Source: Leuctra nigra (taxonomy: Eukaryota > Arthropoda > Insecta > Plecoptera > Leuctridae). From it: DNA of 64,000 bases. The notes under the pieces were generated by a model. That model was not told the origin of the DNA. It was given only the letters and a program-made list of their open reading frames with translations, and did not search any database. Of this stretch, positions 36,277-48,238 are shown piece by piece (position 1 is the first letter of the stretch; each line of letters begins with the position of its first letter). Both the position numbers and the translations under genes were made by a program. The stretch lies in NCBI GenBank assembly GCA_934045905.1, contig OW203769.1, forward strand, positions 14,663,705 to 14,727,704. The letters run 5' to 3'.

Positions 36277-39200
36277 TCCCAGAAAAAAACACTCCGTGTA
36301 AAAAAGGCAGCCAAGTCTCTTTACTTTAAAAAAATTCAACACCGAAAAGGAGTGATATCAAAAAAGAAGCCAAGTCAATGACATTTCCAAATATTTAATC
36401 GTATCTTTGAAATAAAAGTATAAACACCGAGAAATACTTTACAAAAGGACTTGGCGCATCGTTTTTTTAAAGACATCATTCTATCCTATAAGTGGAAAGA
36501 AATTTACAATTAGGTACATTTTCCTCTTTTTTTTAGAGCCAGTATCTATGAATCAAGCTACTTTTAGTAATGGCTATTTTATAGTTTTGTCAATGGCGAT
36601 AGAAGAAAGATTTCATGTTGTAATAGATAAGTAATGTAAGGGTGGAAGAATTAAATAACAATTGGAAGTGGGCTCATTTATATTTTTATAGCACTGTTAA
36701 TATGGTGATATTAGAATGGTATCTTTTCATAATTTGATCTTGACTGAAGGAATTCATGAAACGTTGTCAAATAATTACGAACTGTCTTTGGAACACTATT
36801 ATATATTTTTGAAGTGTCAAGTGTATAAAGTTAAAAAATTTAAAGAAATTCTATGTGCCGTCTCTGTGTACTTTGTGAAATGTATTGTTATAAAATGCGG
36901 ATTAATAGAAATGTATTTCATGATGCGAAGGTATAACGCATGAGACTTAATTATGTTGACCACGAAACAATATTACGAAGATAACTATTGTGTATTTATA
37001 GAAAACATAGGCAACAAGTTTCATAGCGTATATATTCAAATAGAAAATATTTTACAGTAGGTATGTATAATATGTAATTGAAAGATGTGTCCCTATTATT
37101 CTAAAAATTCTAAATGACGGTTGTATATAAATGGCATATGCTTATGAATAGAAAAATGTCTTTAAAAAAACGATGCGCCAAGTCCTTTTGTAAAGTATTT
37201 CTCGGTGTTTATACTTTTATTTCAAAGATACGATTAAATATTTGGAAATGTCATTGACTTGGCTTCTTTTTTGATATCACTCCTTTTCGGTGTTGAATTT
37301 TTTTAAAGTAAAGAGACTTGGCTGCCTTTTTTACACGGAGTGTTTTTTTCTGGGATATCACTTCTTTTGTTAGTTTATTCATACAGCTTGTAGCACATGT
37401 CCTACCAAGGACTAATTTCTTTAAAAAAATACGCCTCAACCGATTTGGTTAGTAAGAAAAGTTGCATTTGGTACAAGCTTAAAATGATTATCCAAGAAGA
37501 ATAGTCTGAGTTTCGTTACAATCTGTCCAGACGTTTTCGATATCTGACTTCACTTCCAGTTTAAAAAATGGCGCTCAATAATACTGCCGCCTTGAATTCA
37601 TAAAAGTGCAACATAATTGCATAATTAAGCTGCAATCTCGGCAGTTGTTTTCGATATATGACGTCACTTCCGGTTTTGAAATAGCGGCCGAAAATAATGT
37701 CATCTTGAATCCATAAATATAAGGGCTATATAATTACATAATTTAGTTGCAATCGGTACATCTGTTTTCTATAAATGACGTCACTTCCTGTTTTAAATAT
37801 GGCGGCCAGAAATAATGTTGTCTTGAATTCATAATTATAAGTCCAACATAATTAGATAATTAAGTTGCAATCGGTACAGCCGTTTTCGACATATGACGTC
37901 ACTTTCGGTTTTAACAATGGCGGTCGAAAATAATATCGTCTTTAATTCAAAAATATAAGTCCTACATAATTACATAATTTAGTTGCAATCGGTACAGCCG
38001 TTTTCGATATATGACGTCACTTCCGGTTTTAACAATGGCGGTCGAAAATAATGTCGTCTTTAATTCAAAAATATAAGTCCTACATAATTACATAATTTAG
38101 TTGCAATCGGTACATCCGTTTTTGATATATGACGTCACTTCCGGTTTAAACAATGGCGGCCAAAAATAATGTCGTCTTGAATTCATAATTATTAGTCCTA
38201 CACAATTCCAAAATTTGGTTACAATCGATACAGCCGTTTTCGATATATGACGTCACTTCCGGTTTTTGCAAATGGCGGCCGAGTACACCGCAATCTTGAA
38301 TTTATAATTATTCACAATGTATGTTTCTAAATATCTATTTAAGAGTATAGATTGGGGAATTGAGTGTCATTTAGCATATTAATGGCGTCATTTAGCATAT
38401 TCATGACGTCATTTCCGGGATAGGTAATAAGAAAACAATCTAGTTCTATCTAGTTGATACTTCATGAATGACCTTCTGAATTCTTTAGCGCTAATTTCCG
38501 TCAAATCGGTCATGCCGTTTTCAATATATGACGTCACTTCCGGTTTCATTTAGTGGTTCCTGCCGCCATTTCCGGTACCGTTTATTTGTATATTCATTTA
38601 TCCCAATTGATTTTTCAAAAAGATTGCAGAATGCATAGACAGGAGCTAGTTCAGTGGCAATCGGTACAGGTGTTTTCGATATATGACGTCACTTCCGGTT
38701 TCAGAAATGGCGACCGAGAACACTGTATTTAAATTATAATTATTTTGTATTGTCTATGTTACAATGTAAGATAATTATATGTGTATTTAAAGTATAATTT
38801 GATGAAATAAGCTAAATATTGCAAATTTATGACGTCACTTCCGGATTAGAATATAAGAAAATTATATTTTTAAGTAACATACTTCATATAGATGACCATC
38901 TAAATCGAATGGCGCTAATTTCGTTCTAATCGGTCCAGCCGTTTTTCATATATGACGTCACTTCCGGTTTAAAAATGGCGGCACAAAAAATCACAAGAGG
39001 CAAGGTATCATCAGACGCCAAAAGTGCATATGTGTTAAAAATTTCAGGTTGATCGGTTCAGCCGTTTAGGCTGTGGCGGTGACAGCGACCTTTTCTGATA
39101 TCATCTGAAGAAGAAGAAGAAGAAGAAGAAGAAGAAGAAGAAAGCGGTGTAATTTCACGATTTTCACTGCCCTCTAGGTCGTAAACGGCATGACTGGTTG

Positions 39201-39430
39201 TTGTCGCGTGATGTATATGTTGTCAGGTGGGCCATAGCTCAAAATTAAGACATTTCACAACAATGAGAGATTTTCCATTGTTGAGATCCAGTTGGCCGAA
39301 AATGCTATGTTGTTGCTTACAGTAAAAGTAGTTGGTCTGCTCCTCAGTTTATATAGGCATTTACGGTATATGTAGAGTGACTGTGAGTGTACGGTAAGAC
39401 TTGGCTGAGTGGAGCGACCGCTCCACTAGA
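36277..39430 (+). mobile_element. Helitron-like element, family H1 (copy b', duplicate of 17665-20814)
   Basis: It is near-identical to 17665-20814 with the same foldback arms, motif array and (GAA)n tract. Here the 3' CTAG is followed by ATATTGCTATATTTCAC, the continuation of the satellite unit cut at the 5' end (ACTGTA), so the insertion site can be read exactly. The 63-bp satellite found at the other copy is absent. Confidence 0.75.
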
Positions 39431-40652
39431 TATTGCTATATTTCACTTTCGGCCTTTTGGCTAAGATGAGAATGTATAGGTTTATAATCACTTATCGGCC
39501 TTTTGGCTAAGAAGAGAGTGTGTCTGTAAAAAAATGTATCGGCCTTTTGTCTAAGATAACAGTATTTAAATAATTCACTTCTCGGCCTTTTGGCTAAGAT
39601 AACTGTATATTGATATATTTCATTTCTCGGCCTTTTGGCTAAGATGAGAGTGTATAGCTTAAAAATCACTACTCGGCCTTATGGCCACGATAACAGGATT
39701 TAATAACCTTCTAGGCCTATTGGCTAAGATAACTGTATATTGCTATATTTCACTTTTCGGCCTTTTGGCTAGAGTGTATAGCTTTAAAATCACATTTTGG
39801 CCTTTTGGCGAAGAAGAGAGTGTATCAGTAAAATCCTTTTTAGGCCTTTTGGCTAGGATAACTGTATATTGATATATTTCACTTCTCGGCCTTTTGGCTA
39901 CGATGAGTGTTTTTAGCTTTAAAATCATTTATCGGCCTTATGGCTACGATAGCAGTATTTAAAAATTTCTCGGCCTTTTGGCTAAGAAGAGAGTGTATAG
40001 GTGTAAAATCACTTCTAGCAGTATTAGCAGCATTTTTATAATAATAACTTCTGGGCTTTCTGGCTAAGACGAGAGTGTAAAGCTTTGAAATCACTTATCA
40101 GCCTTATGGCTACGATAGCAGTATTTACAAATCTTCTCGGCCTTTTGGCTAAGATAGCAGTATTTAAAAAAATAATCATTTCTCGGCCCTTTTGGCTAAG
40201 ATGAGAGTTTATAGCTTTGAAATCTCTTCTCGGCCTTTTGGCTAAGATTAGAGTGTATAGCTTTAAAATCTCTTCTCGGCCTTTTGGCAAAGATTAGAGT
40301 GTATAGCTGTAAAATTATTTATCGGCCTTTCGGCTAAGATAACTGTATATTGATATATTTTACTTCCGGCCTTTTGGCGAAGGTGAGAGCGTATAGCTCA
40401 AAAATCATATCTCGGCCTTTTGGCTAAGATTTCAGTATAAAAATAATTCTTTTCTCGGCCTTTTGCTAAGATAACTGTATATCGATTAATTTCACTTTTC
40501 GACCTTTTGGCTAAGATATCAGTATTAAAAAAAAAAAAAAATCTCGGCCTTTTGGCTTAGTTAAAAATGTAAAGCTTTGAAACACTTCTCGGCCTTTTGG
40601 CTAAGATTAGAGTGTATAGCTGGAAAATCATTTATCGGCCTTTTGTCTAAAA
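39431..40652 (+). repeat. U2-derived satellite array ending at assembly gap
   Basis: Stem-loop I units are collinear with about 54950-56165 (shared GGGC(C/T)TTCTGGCTAAGACG). The array stops at ...TTTTGTCTAAAA where the N run begins. Confidence 0.88.
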
Positions 40653-40852
40653 NNNNNNNNNNNNNNNNNNNNNNNNNNNNNNNNNNNNNNNNNNNNNNNN
40701 NNNNNNNNNNNNNNNNNNNNNNNNNNNNNNNNNNNNNNNNNNNNNNNNNNNNNNNNNNNNNNNNNNNNNNNNNNNNNNNNNNNNNNNNNNNNNNNNNNNN
40801 NNNNNNNNNNNNNNNNNNNNNNNNNNNNNNNNNNNNNNNNNNNNNNNNNNNN
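40653..40852. other. Assembly gap, 200 N
   Basis: A run of exactly 200 N, probably a placeholder length. It separates satellite DNA from U2 nt 112. The missing U2 3' half and any inserted element would be inside it. Confidence 0.98.
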
Positions 40853-40964
40853 GTTTCCAAAAATCAGTTTAATATTCTGGGTCCACAATGTGAACCGTAT
40901 CAGATATTAAGCTGATAAGAACAGATACTACACTTTGATCTTAGCCAAAAGGCCGAGAAGCGAT
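40853..40964 (-). ncRNA. U2: U2 spliceosomal snRNA gene, nt 1-112 visible (3' part in gap)
   Basis: The minus strand reads U2 from its first nucleotide: stem-loop I, branch-point recognition GTAGTA (nt 34-39), stem II (TTATCAGCTTAATATCTGATA), a hairpin-like stretch (GGTTCACATTGTGGACC) and the Sm site ATTTTTGG at the expected place. Human and fly U2 are ~190 nt, so about 80 nt (stem-loops III and IV) are missing into the gap. U2 base-pairs with the intron branch site in the spliceosome. This copy lacks the retrotransposon present in the copy at 6668-6726, and its upstream DNA is nearly the same. It could be a functional gene if the 3' part is intact. Confidence 0.95.
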
Positions 40965-41300
40965 AACAACTCAAAATTTTGAGAAATATTTCGTAACTTT
41001 AAAACATAAACTCGAATAAATTTGGTGCACACCATGTTAGTACAAAAGTGACACCTAACAACGACACAACAACGAAAATAGTGGTGATATTCCCTGCATA
41101 ATGCTGCCAACAAACAACAAATATGTGAAACATAATGCAACATATGCCTGTACAGTGCTGACAACAAACAACAAACATGTGCACTATTTGTAACACATGC
41201 CTGTACCGTGCCGCCATCTACACATATGATGCCGCCATCTTTGAGGATGTACGTGAACTTGTTGTGCATCGTTCGCGCGGGAATCTACAACATTTATAAA
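40965..41300 (-). promoter_or_regulatory. Upstream region of second U2 copy (inferred promoter)
   Basis: Nearly identical to 6727-7060, with only isolated substitutions. The CTCAAAATTTTGAG palindrome next to the start and the GATGGCGGCA pair are retained. No PSE could be assigned. Confidence 0.4.
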
Positions 41301-41317
41301 CAAACGTTTTGCGTTGA

Positions 41318-41870
41318 TTTTGTATGTATAATGCCAAAATGAATTGTTTAATCCAACTTTAATCGATCAAAATTAATTAGGTCAATCAAAATGTCTGTGA
41401 CCTTCATAAAAACGCCCAATAAATCTACCCTACATCACAGATGGACATGTTATGTCTAAAGGAAAATACCCACAATAAGTATTGTCATAATGAATTGATT
41501 AATACAACTTTAATAACGAAAATTAATTAGGTCAATCAAAATGTCTGTGACCTACATAAAACGACCTATAATTCTACCCTACTTCATAGATGGACATGTT
41601 ATGGGCATAGGAAAATACCCACAATAAGTAATGTCATAATTAATTATACTTGGCTTGAATATGCCAATGTTAATAAGGTCAATTAAAATAAAGTTTTGAC
41701 CTACATAAAAACGCTTCATGTATTCACACCCCTATCCTCAACTGTAAGTATATGTGACTTACAATAACGTGTTACATACAGGAGTAGAATGCATTATCAT
41801 CAAATTGTAGCAATGGAATGTTAAAAGGTTAACCAAAATTATATTAACCTACATAAAAACGCTTCATGTA
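41318..41870. repeat. ~150-bp tandem repeats upstream of U2, first part
   Basis: Duplicate of 7080-7632, with AGGTCAAT...GACCTACATAAAA cores. The array is cut at GCTTCATGTA by the 6.1-kb inverted-repeat element and resumes at 47994. Confidence 0.75.
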
Positions 41871-42270
41871 CACTCAGCCAAACATAAAGTGATCGTGATG
41901 AAAAGTTAGAGTATCATCTCTTGTCTATTAATTTTCCGATTGCCTGTACAAACCGGTCAGACCTCTCACTCTAGCTGCTATCTCTCTCTGTGCTCGAGTA
42001 ATAACAAGGGATGGGGGAGATATTGACGTCAAATAGAAACAGGTAATTTCTCAATCACATCAGCCTAGCAGGTCGAATCTTCATTCGAATATTGCTCCTG
42101 GCTAACCCGATCGTGGTCTACCTAGATTTCGGCTCACATTTTCTCAATAAGTGCAATCTATATTATGTTTCAGATTCATAATTTTAAAAATATTTATTAT
42201 GATGTTTTGCTTTTGCTAATTTTAAATTTCATTTGCAAACAATCCGGTGTATGTGCAGTTAATCAATTCA

Positions 42271-42881
42271 TAAGGTCCTAGGGGGGAATAAGGCCCAGTG
42301 GGGAACAAGGCCCACTCTAAATATCTCAGGAGTCTGAAATCTGGGGCACAATTTATGAATCCTCGTTTGTAAAGTACCACTAGTTTGGTGTGTTAGCGAA
42401 GTTTTGTGTCGATAGTCCAAACCGTTTTGAAACCAGACTAAGAAAAATGAGAAAAATGATGAAAATGGTGATTTCTTTGTCTAAATTCTGTCACCGAGTC
42501 GTGGCTGTGCGATATGCGGAAATGAACTGTTATGAAAGCATATGAATGTGCATAGATTGTCATATTTGCTATCATTATGAATGTGTGGGCTTGAAGACAG
42601 ATGATGGGGATGATTGTATATGGGCTCAACATTCTGATTAGTGGTTTACTATAGGAGGGCCTTGTTCCCCACACATGAGGGGAACAAGGCCCACAGGTAA
42701 ACTTTTTTTCAAGGTCAATTTTTATACTATTAGAATAATTATGTTTGGTCAAATTCAATATCAACTTGACCACAATAGATCAATGGTCAATATTAACTTG
42801 TGTTTGCACATTATTTGTGCGTCCATTCCAAAATATCTATCAAAACAATTAAGGTGGGCCTTATTCCCCCCTAGGACCTTA
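42271..42881. mobile_element. MITE with perfect 27-bp terminal inverted repeats
   Basis: The left end TAAGGTCCTAGGGGGGAATA and the following AGGCCCA are exactly complemented at 42855-42881. A second internal inverted pair (GGGCCTTGTTCCCC / GGGGAACAAGGCCC) lies near 42658-42693. It interrupts the left arm of the 6.1-kb element, and the right arm lacks it. It has no coding capacity. Confidence 0.75.
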
Positions 42882-42906
42882 GCACAAAGAATACGTCTGT
42901 CTATAT

Positions 42907-43904
42907 CAGTGGCACTCAACCTGCGGCCCGCGGGCCGCATGCGGCCCGTGGAACTAATTTTTGTGGCCCCCCAGTTGATGTTTCCAATACCTACTCGTAC
43001 TTATTCACACAATCAAAATCAACTGTGCAAATAATATAAAAAAATAACAAATAACAAAATGTTTCATTGAACACATTATTTGAAAAATGTGAAATGTTTT
43101 ATTATTTTATATGATTTGGTTTTTTAAAGTTTAGTTTTGTCCTGAAGAAGGTCCAAACATATTGATCGAAACTGTTAACATTACATAGAAATAAACTAAC
43201 AGGATGAAATATCCATATGAAGAAGATTTTAACAATTTCTTGTTTGCACTTGAGAGGAATTTTGAGAGTTGTCATGTTAGGATCCACGCAACAGGCTGTA
43301 AATGCGACGAAAACTTCTTAAATGTAACTTCATACTTGTTAAAACGAAAATGAAGCCATTTACCAATTTCGAAAATTGTGAAATAGTGTATTGTTTTGGC
43401 GTGTGATACTTTGTTCAATTCGTTCCCTAATAAACAAAATACACTGAATTAACCAGACACATAAGAAGGGGTTGGGGGATGGGGGATTATCCCCCCAACC
43501 CGAGCAGACTGACCCCCCATTGACCATACAAAAATAAGTGCATCCCAGAACCACTTATAAATAGCTTAAATTCTAAAAAAAACGACTTGCGAGGCAACAA
43601 TTGGAGGGTAGTTTGATTCAGTTCGGGCATTTTAGAGCACCAGAAATTGAATCACTTTTAAATTGTAAAATTTTTAAATGACGCCCTGCGGGGCTAAAAT
43701 TTACATGCTTCGCTCCTTAGACCCCCCTTCCGGGTGTCGAAATACCCCCCTCCCCCCCTCTCAAGATAAAAGTAGTTCCTACGCGCATGGATGAACCGAC
43801 CTGAACACGTGAGCATTATTGTACTTTTTTTAAAAAAATGCGGGCCGCCAACAAAAGCAAATTCGTATTATTAGCCCGCAAGTCAAAAAGGTTGAGTACC
43901 ACTG
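42907..43904. mobile_element. Non-autonomous hAT element (998 bp)
   Basis: 16-bp TIRs CAGTGGCACTCAACCT and CAGTGGTACTCAACCT (complement) differ at one base. An exact 8-bp target duplication GTCTATAT lies at 42899-42906 and 43905-43912. Subterminal CGGCCCGCGGGCCGC is typical of many hAT elements. No transposase is encoded. Confidence 0.9.
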
Positions 43905-44360
43905 GTCTATATAAATGATTGGGTTTACATCCTACATTAACTTTAAATTAATTTGACGAGAAAAACTAAATTTCAAAATAACACTCACATTATAGTTTTT
44001 CTTTTGTCTATACAAAAAAAAATTACCTATTGCCAATATTATGACAGTTACGCCTTTTCATTGGAATTTATTTCAAAACCGACTTTAATATTACTTTACT
44101 CATAACTCAAAATATAACAATTTTCATTAATAAATATCAATTTGAATTTACGTAAATATCTTTGAGGGACTAACACTATGTTGAAAATCAGTGTGATGTA
44201 ATATTTATCAAACAACAATGATGTTGCTATAGCAACAATAAAATTATGACAGAACATGACATTAATGTCTTTGTCCCGCCATAATGTTCACTGACATTAA
44301 ATTTCATATTTATGAAGGACATTATTTTCTATTGAAGATCCTGACAAAATTCATCTTGTT

Positions 44361-45662
44361 GAAATCCTAGGTCCACTTTTATTTATAATTTACATTAATG
44401 ACCTCCCCGACACAATTGTAGCTTCAGAAATCTACGCAGATGACACAAATATTACAATTACAGGCAAAACCAAGCTAAATCTTGAAGAAAATGCAAAATG
44501 TACTCTGTCAAATGCAACAAAATGGTTTTATGATAATCATCTGCTAATTCAAGAAACAAAAACAAATTATATGCATTTCAAATTAAAAAATGTAATAAAT
44601 GAAACACCATTAAAAATTGTTATGTCAAATAAAAACGAAACTAGTTATCTAAGGGGAGTTGAGCAAACTAAATTTTTAGGAATCATTATCGATAAAAATC
44701 TAAACTGGAAAAGTCACTGCCAAAACTTGTTAAGTAAACTCAACTCGGCATATTTCTCTTTAAAAACCATCGTAAATTTAACAAACACTAAAACGGCGAA
44801 ATTAGTATATTATGCAAATATCGAATCACATATACGGTATGGGATTCAGTTCTGGGGCAACTCAACTGATGCATCCAAAATATTTATACTTCAAAGAAAA
44901 GCAATTCGGGCTCTATTTGGACTCAAATACAAAAATAACACTTACATCAAGCCAGATTGCAAACAACATTTTGTAAAACATAAAATTTTAACGATGCCTT
45001 GCTTATACATTCTAGAGTCGATACTTGCAATTAGGTCCCAAGAAGAATTAATACAAAACAACAGTGATATTCATAAATACAACACCCGACAGAAAAATAA
45101 CTTTCATGTAGATAGGCACAGGTCAACATGTACTCAAAAAAACTCTCTATTTTTCAAAACAAAAATGTATAATGCCCTGCCTAAAAATTTAAGAGATATA
45201 CAAAAATACTCGCTGTTCAAAAAGCAAGTGAAAGAACTGTTAGTAAGTAAGGTATATTATTCGGTAGATGAGTTCCTGCTAGACAAATAAAAATAAACAT
45301 ATGTTTAATAATAACAACAATAATATTATTGTCATTATATTATTATTATTATTAAAATTATTAATTATTAATATTATTGTGTACCTGTCTAATTTCATTT
45401 TTTGACATTGAATCTCGTGAATGTGTAATAAATAATACTATGTAACTAGATTTAAAATATAACTGTAGCATGTAGATGTTAATTTATTTTATTTTTTTAA
45501 TTGCAATGCTATTAAATATGTACTAGGTTACTAGATTTAGTTCGATGTAACCTTTCCACATACTCCACTGAATGGTGTCGACCATAGGAGTCCTTTCAAA
45601 TGTATGTACCTCTTTAAAATGTACTCATTGAATATGGAAATAATACTGAACTGAACTGAACT
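44361..45662 (+). mobile_element. 5'-truncated LINE (Jockey/CR1-like) fragment
   Basis: The fragment starts abruptly at the inner edge of the left inverted arm with RT sequence and runs through the 3' end of the ORF and an AT-rich 3' UTR. It ends in a short tandem ACTGA repeat near 45643-45660, the kind of 3' tail seen in several LINE clades. The clade is a judgement from RT motifs only. Confidence 0.65.
44364..45290 (+). pseudogene. C-terminal fragment of LINE reverse transcriptase
   Basis: The reading frame is open for ~308 codons to the stop at 45290. It has an ILGPLLFIIYINDLP block, catalytic YADD, then FLGIIIDKNLNW and a LINE-type C-terminal thumb region (for example NTRQKNNF). The N-terminal endonuclease and the first RT motifs are missing, so it cannot function alone. 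The first in-frame ATG (44571) lies downstream of the catalytic motif, which supports a truncated element over a gene. The lack of stops suggests recent insertion. Confidence 0.75.
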
Positions 45663-45819
45663 GTTTTGAATAATTATAATCCAACTTATTTTAAAATTGA
45701 TGGATATTCCCTAACAATTTTTTGTATGGATACCTACTGTAGGGGATGCAGTTAAATAAATGGCAGCATTTAGCTTGCATTTTAAGCGCCAAGCCTAATT
45801 TATGCATCAAGTTTAATTT

Positions 45820-46040
45820 TACTGGAGCAAGTTGGCTCAGGCAGTAACGCCCTAAGCTTGTTTCCCGGAAGTCCTGACTTCGATTCCCGCGACCGACCTA
45901 CTTGACTGAGGTGCGTCGTGGTGTTCCTCAGTCGAGAGTCAATGCTATGATTTTCACTAATAACTAGGAAAACGCCCAGCGTAACGCGTTGATGATCGAG
46001 CACCGAAACGGGCAACACCTCGAAGTCGAACTAAAATTCC
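45820..46040 (+). mobile_element. tRNA-derived SINE-like sequence
   Basis: An A-box-like TTGGCTCAGGCAGTAACGC and a B-box-like GACTTCGATTCCC are ~45 bp apart, as in a tRNA head. The following ~60-bp body beginning ACTAGGAAAACGC is about 80% similar to the 3' end of Helitron-like family H2 (antisense). There is no clear tail or target duplication. Confidence 0.5.
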
Positions 46041-46148
46041 CTTTACAGAAAATATAAGACAGATTATGAAAAGCATTAACACGAACGACAAATGAACGTT
46101 ATCCATTATTCAGATTGTTATGAAGGGATGTGCGTTGTTAAAATATCC

Positions 46149-46220
46149 TATCGAACCGGGGCTCGAGCCCGGGACCTCTCACTTGCCGGGCGAGAGCTCT
46201 ACCAATTGAGCTACCCGGTC
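46149..46220 (-). tRNA. tRNA-like sequence, probable pseudogene (Ala-GGC-like)
   Basis: The minus strand gives TA-GCTC/GAGC D-arm, anticodon stem CTCGC/GTGAG with loop CCGGCAA (anticodon GGC; U33 replaced by C), and T-arm CCGGG/CCCGG with B-box GGCTCGAGCCC. The acceptor 5' strand GACCGGG does not pair with the 3' strand TTCGATA, so a functional tRNA is unlikely. It may be a SINE head. Confidence 0.4.
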
Positions 46221-47993
46221 GGACAGACGGACATTAGACACAACGCACTGATGAGGGTTAGAGATCTCCGAGGAGAATGGAATGAAGGTAGAGAATGCTC
46301 ACTACGAACTGTCATACCATCGGTGACGATGCTGTCACCCTGTCTCATTGCACTTGCGTGCGCAACCCTCTTTTACTCGACTGAACGAGTTGCTTGAGTC
46401 AGAATGACTCCATGGAAATGAATTTCCACTTTAAACGATAAACACTCTGGAGTCTGGAGGTATTTAAGATGAAACTAATGCAAATCTTTTAGAAATCATC
46501 AAGTCCTCAATCAGGATAGTAATTAATGTGTTGTGAATAAATTGGCCTAATCCGTTATTCCGTTTGACCTGAAATAGATCAAGAACAACAAACAGACAAA
46601 AAATCAGAGATTCGAGCTATAAGTTTCAGATAAAGACGCTTGCTTTATTCGCTTGATAAGCCACGAGCGCCTCCTTCCCACCTTCCACCGGTAACCTTTT
46701 TATCATCCATCAAGTGGACACTAACTGCAACACCCCCGGTGTAAAGAAACTACCGCTCTCCAAGAACAATTAGTTGAGATGCATTAGAACGGTAATAATA
46801 TCAGAAAATGTTACCGCATTCAATTACTCACAATATTTCTTCACTAAAAAAGGTAATTAATAAACGAGCTAAATCTTATGTCCAAAACTAAATTTTCTGC
46901 TCTCACTAAATAAATACACATAATGTACTGAATATTAATGACGCACACACGGCAACAAGGCTGGTGAGTTTATTTAACGACGCACACTTAACAAAGATAA
47001 GATCATTGTTACATACATTGTTTTATAAAATGCAATGCATGCAGTTTATGGTAACAACGTCACTTTTATATTAAGGGCGCAGACTTTTCAACTAAAATTT
47101 TCCTTTGATTCATACTTACGAATACCCTAAATAGTGGGCGTAGATTAATTTTGTCAGGATACTCAATAGCCCAAATTTCCCTCCGTCAATATGAATATTA
47201 TTTCAGTGCACATTATTGCGGGACAAAGAATTAACGTCATGTGCTGTCCTAGTTTTATTGTTGCCATGGCAACATCATTGTTGGTTGATAAATATAACAT
47301 CACACTGATTTTCAACATACTGAATAATATTTACGGAATTTCAAATTGATATTTATTAATGAAAATTTACATATTTTTTGTTATGAATAAAGGAATATTA
47401 AAGTCAGGTTTGAAATAAATTCAAAAATAAATCGTAACTGTCCTATTGGCAATTTGTAATTTTTTTGTATAGACTAATATTGTATGAATCAATGATAGGG
47501 TAACTTTGAAATTTACGTTTTCTCATAAAATTAATTTAAAGAGCCTATGTAATTTTAGCCCAATCCATTATATAGATGTAGGTATACTTTGTTCCATTGA
47601 TTAACTGCACTTAGATCGGATTGTTTGCAAATGAAATTATACATTAGGAAAAGCATAAGATCATATTATACACTTTTAAAATTATGAATCTGAAACATAA
47701 TATAGATTGAACTTATTGAGAAAATTTGAGCCAAAATCTCGGTAGACCACGATCGGGTTAGCCTGATGAGCAAGATTCGAATGAAGCTTCGACCTTCTAG
47801 GCTGATGGGATAGATAAATTACCTGCTTCTATTTGACGTCAATATCTCCCCCATCCCTTGTTTTACTCGAGCACCGAGAGAGATAACAACTAGAGTGAGA
47901 GGTCTGACCGGTTTGTACAGGCAATCGGAAAATTAAACGACAAGAGATGCTTCCCTACCTTTTCATCACGATCATTTTATGTTTGGTTGAGTG

Positions 47994-48225
47994 TACCTAT
48001 TAGCAACCCTATCCTGCAATATAATTTACCATGCTGTTAAGAGTTCAATATGGGTAAACCATAGATGTACACTTAGAAATGAATTACCTATATCCTAAAA
48101 TTTTAATTAGGAAATATTATCTAGGTCAACCGAAATAAAAAGTGTGGCCTACATAAAAATGCTTCAGATTTACACGATGCAATATTTAATTTATACAGAT
48201 TTTTGGGAAAATGTATCGTATACAC
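47994..48225. repeat. ~150-bp tandem repeats upstream of U2, remainder
   Basis: Continuation of the repeats interrupted at 41870, collinear with about 7633-7860. Confidence 0.7.
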
Positions 48226-48238
48226 TATAAAGTAAGTT

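Larger units (their letters stand above)
41871..47993. mobile_element. 6.1-kb DNA transposon-like element with ~850-bp inverted repeats, carrying nested elements
   Basis: The duplicate locus (GCTTCATGTACCTATTAG near 7624) is uninterrupted, so the insertion is certain. The termini CACTCAGCCAAACATAAAGT and its near-complement are inverted, flanked by TA (GTAC is also possible as the duplication). Arms continue inward to about 44355 and from about 47145; the left arm is split by a MITE and a hAT element. The interior holds a LINE fragment, a SINE and a tRNA-like sequence but no transposase. TA flanks would suit a Tc1/mariner-like superfamily, but the family is not identified. Confidence 0.75.

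Noticed and set aside
41871..47993. Whole insertion as a Maverick/Polinton or retrovirus-like element
   Set aside because: No polymerase, integrase, capsid or LTR features are present; the only coding remnant is a truncated LINE RT.
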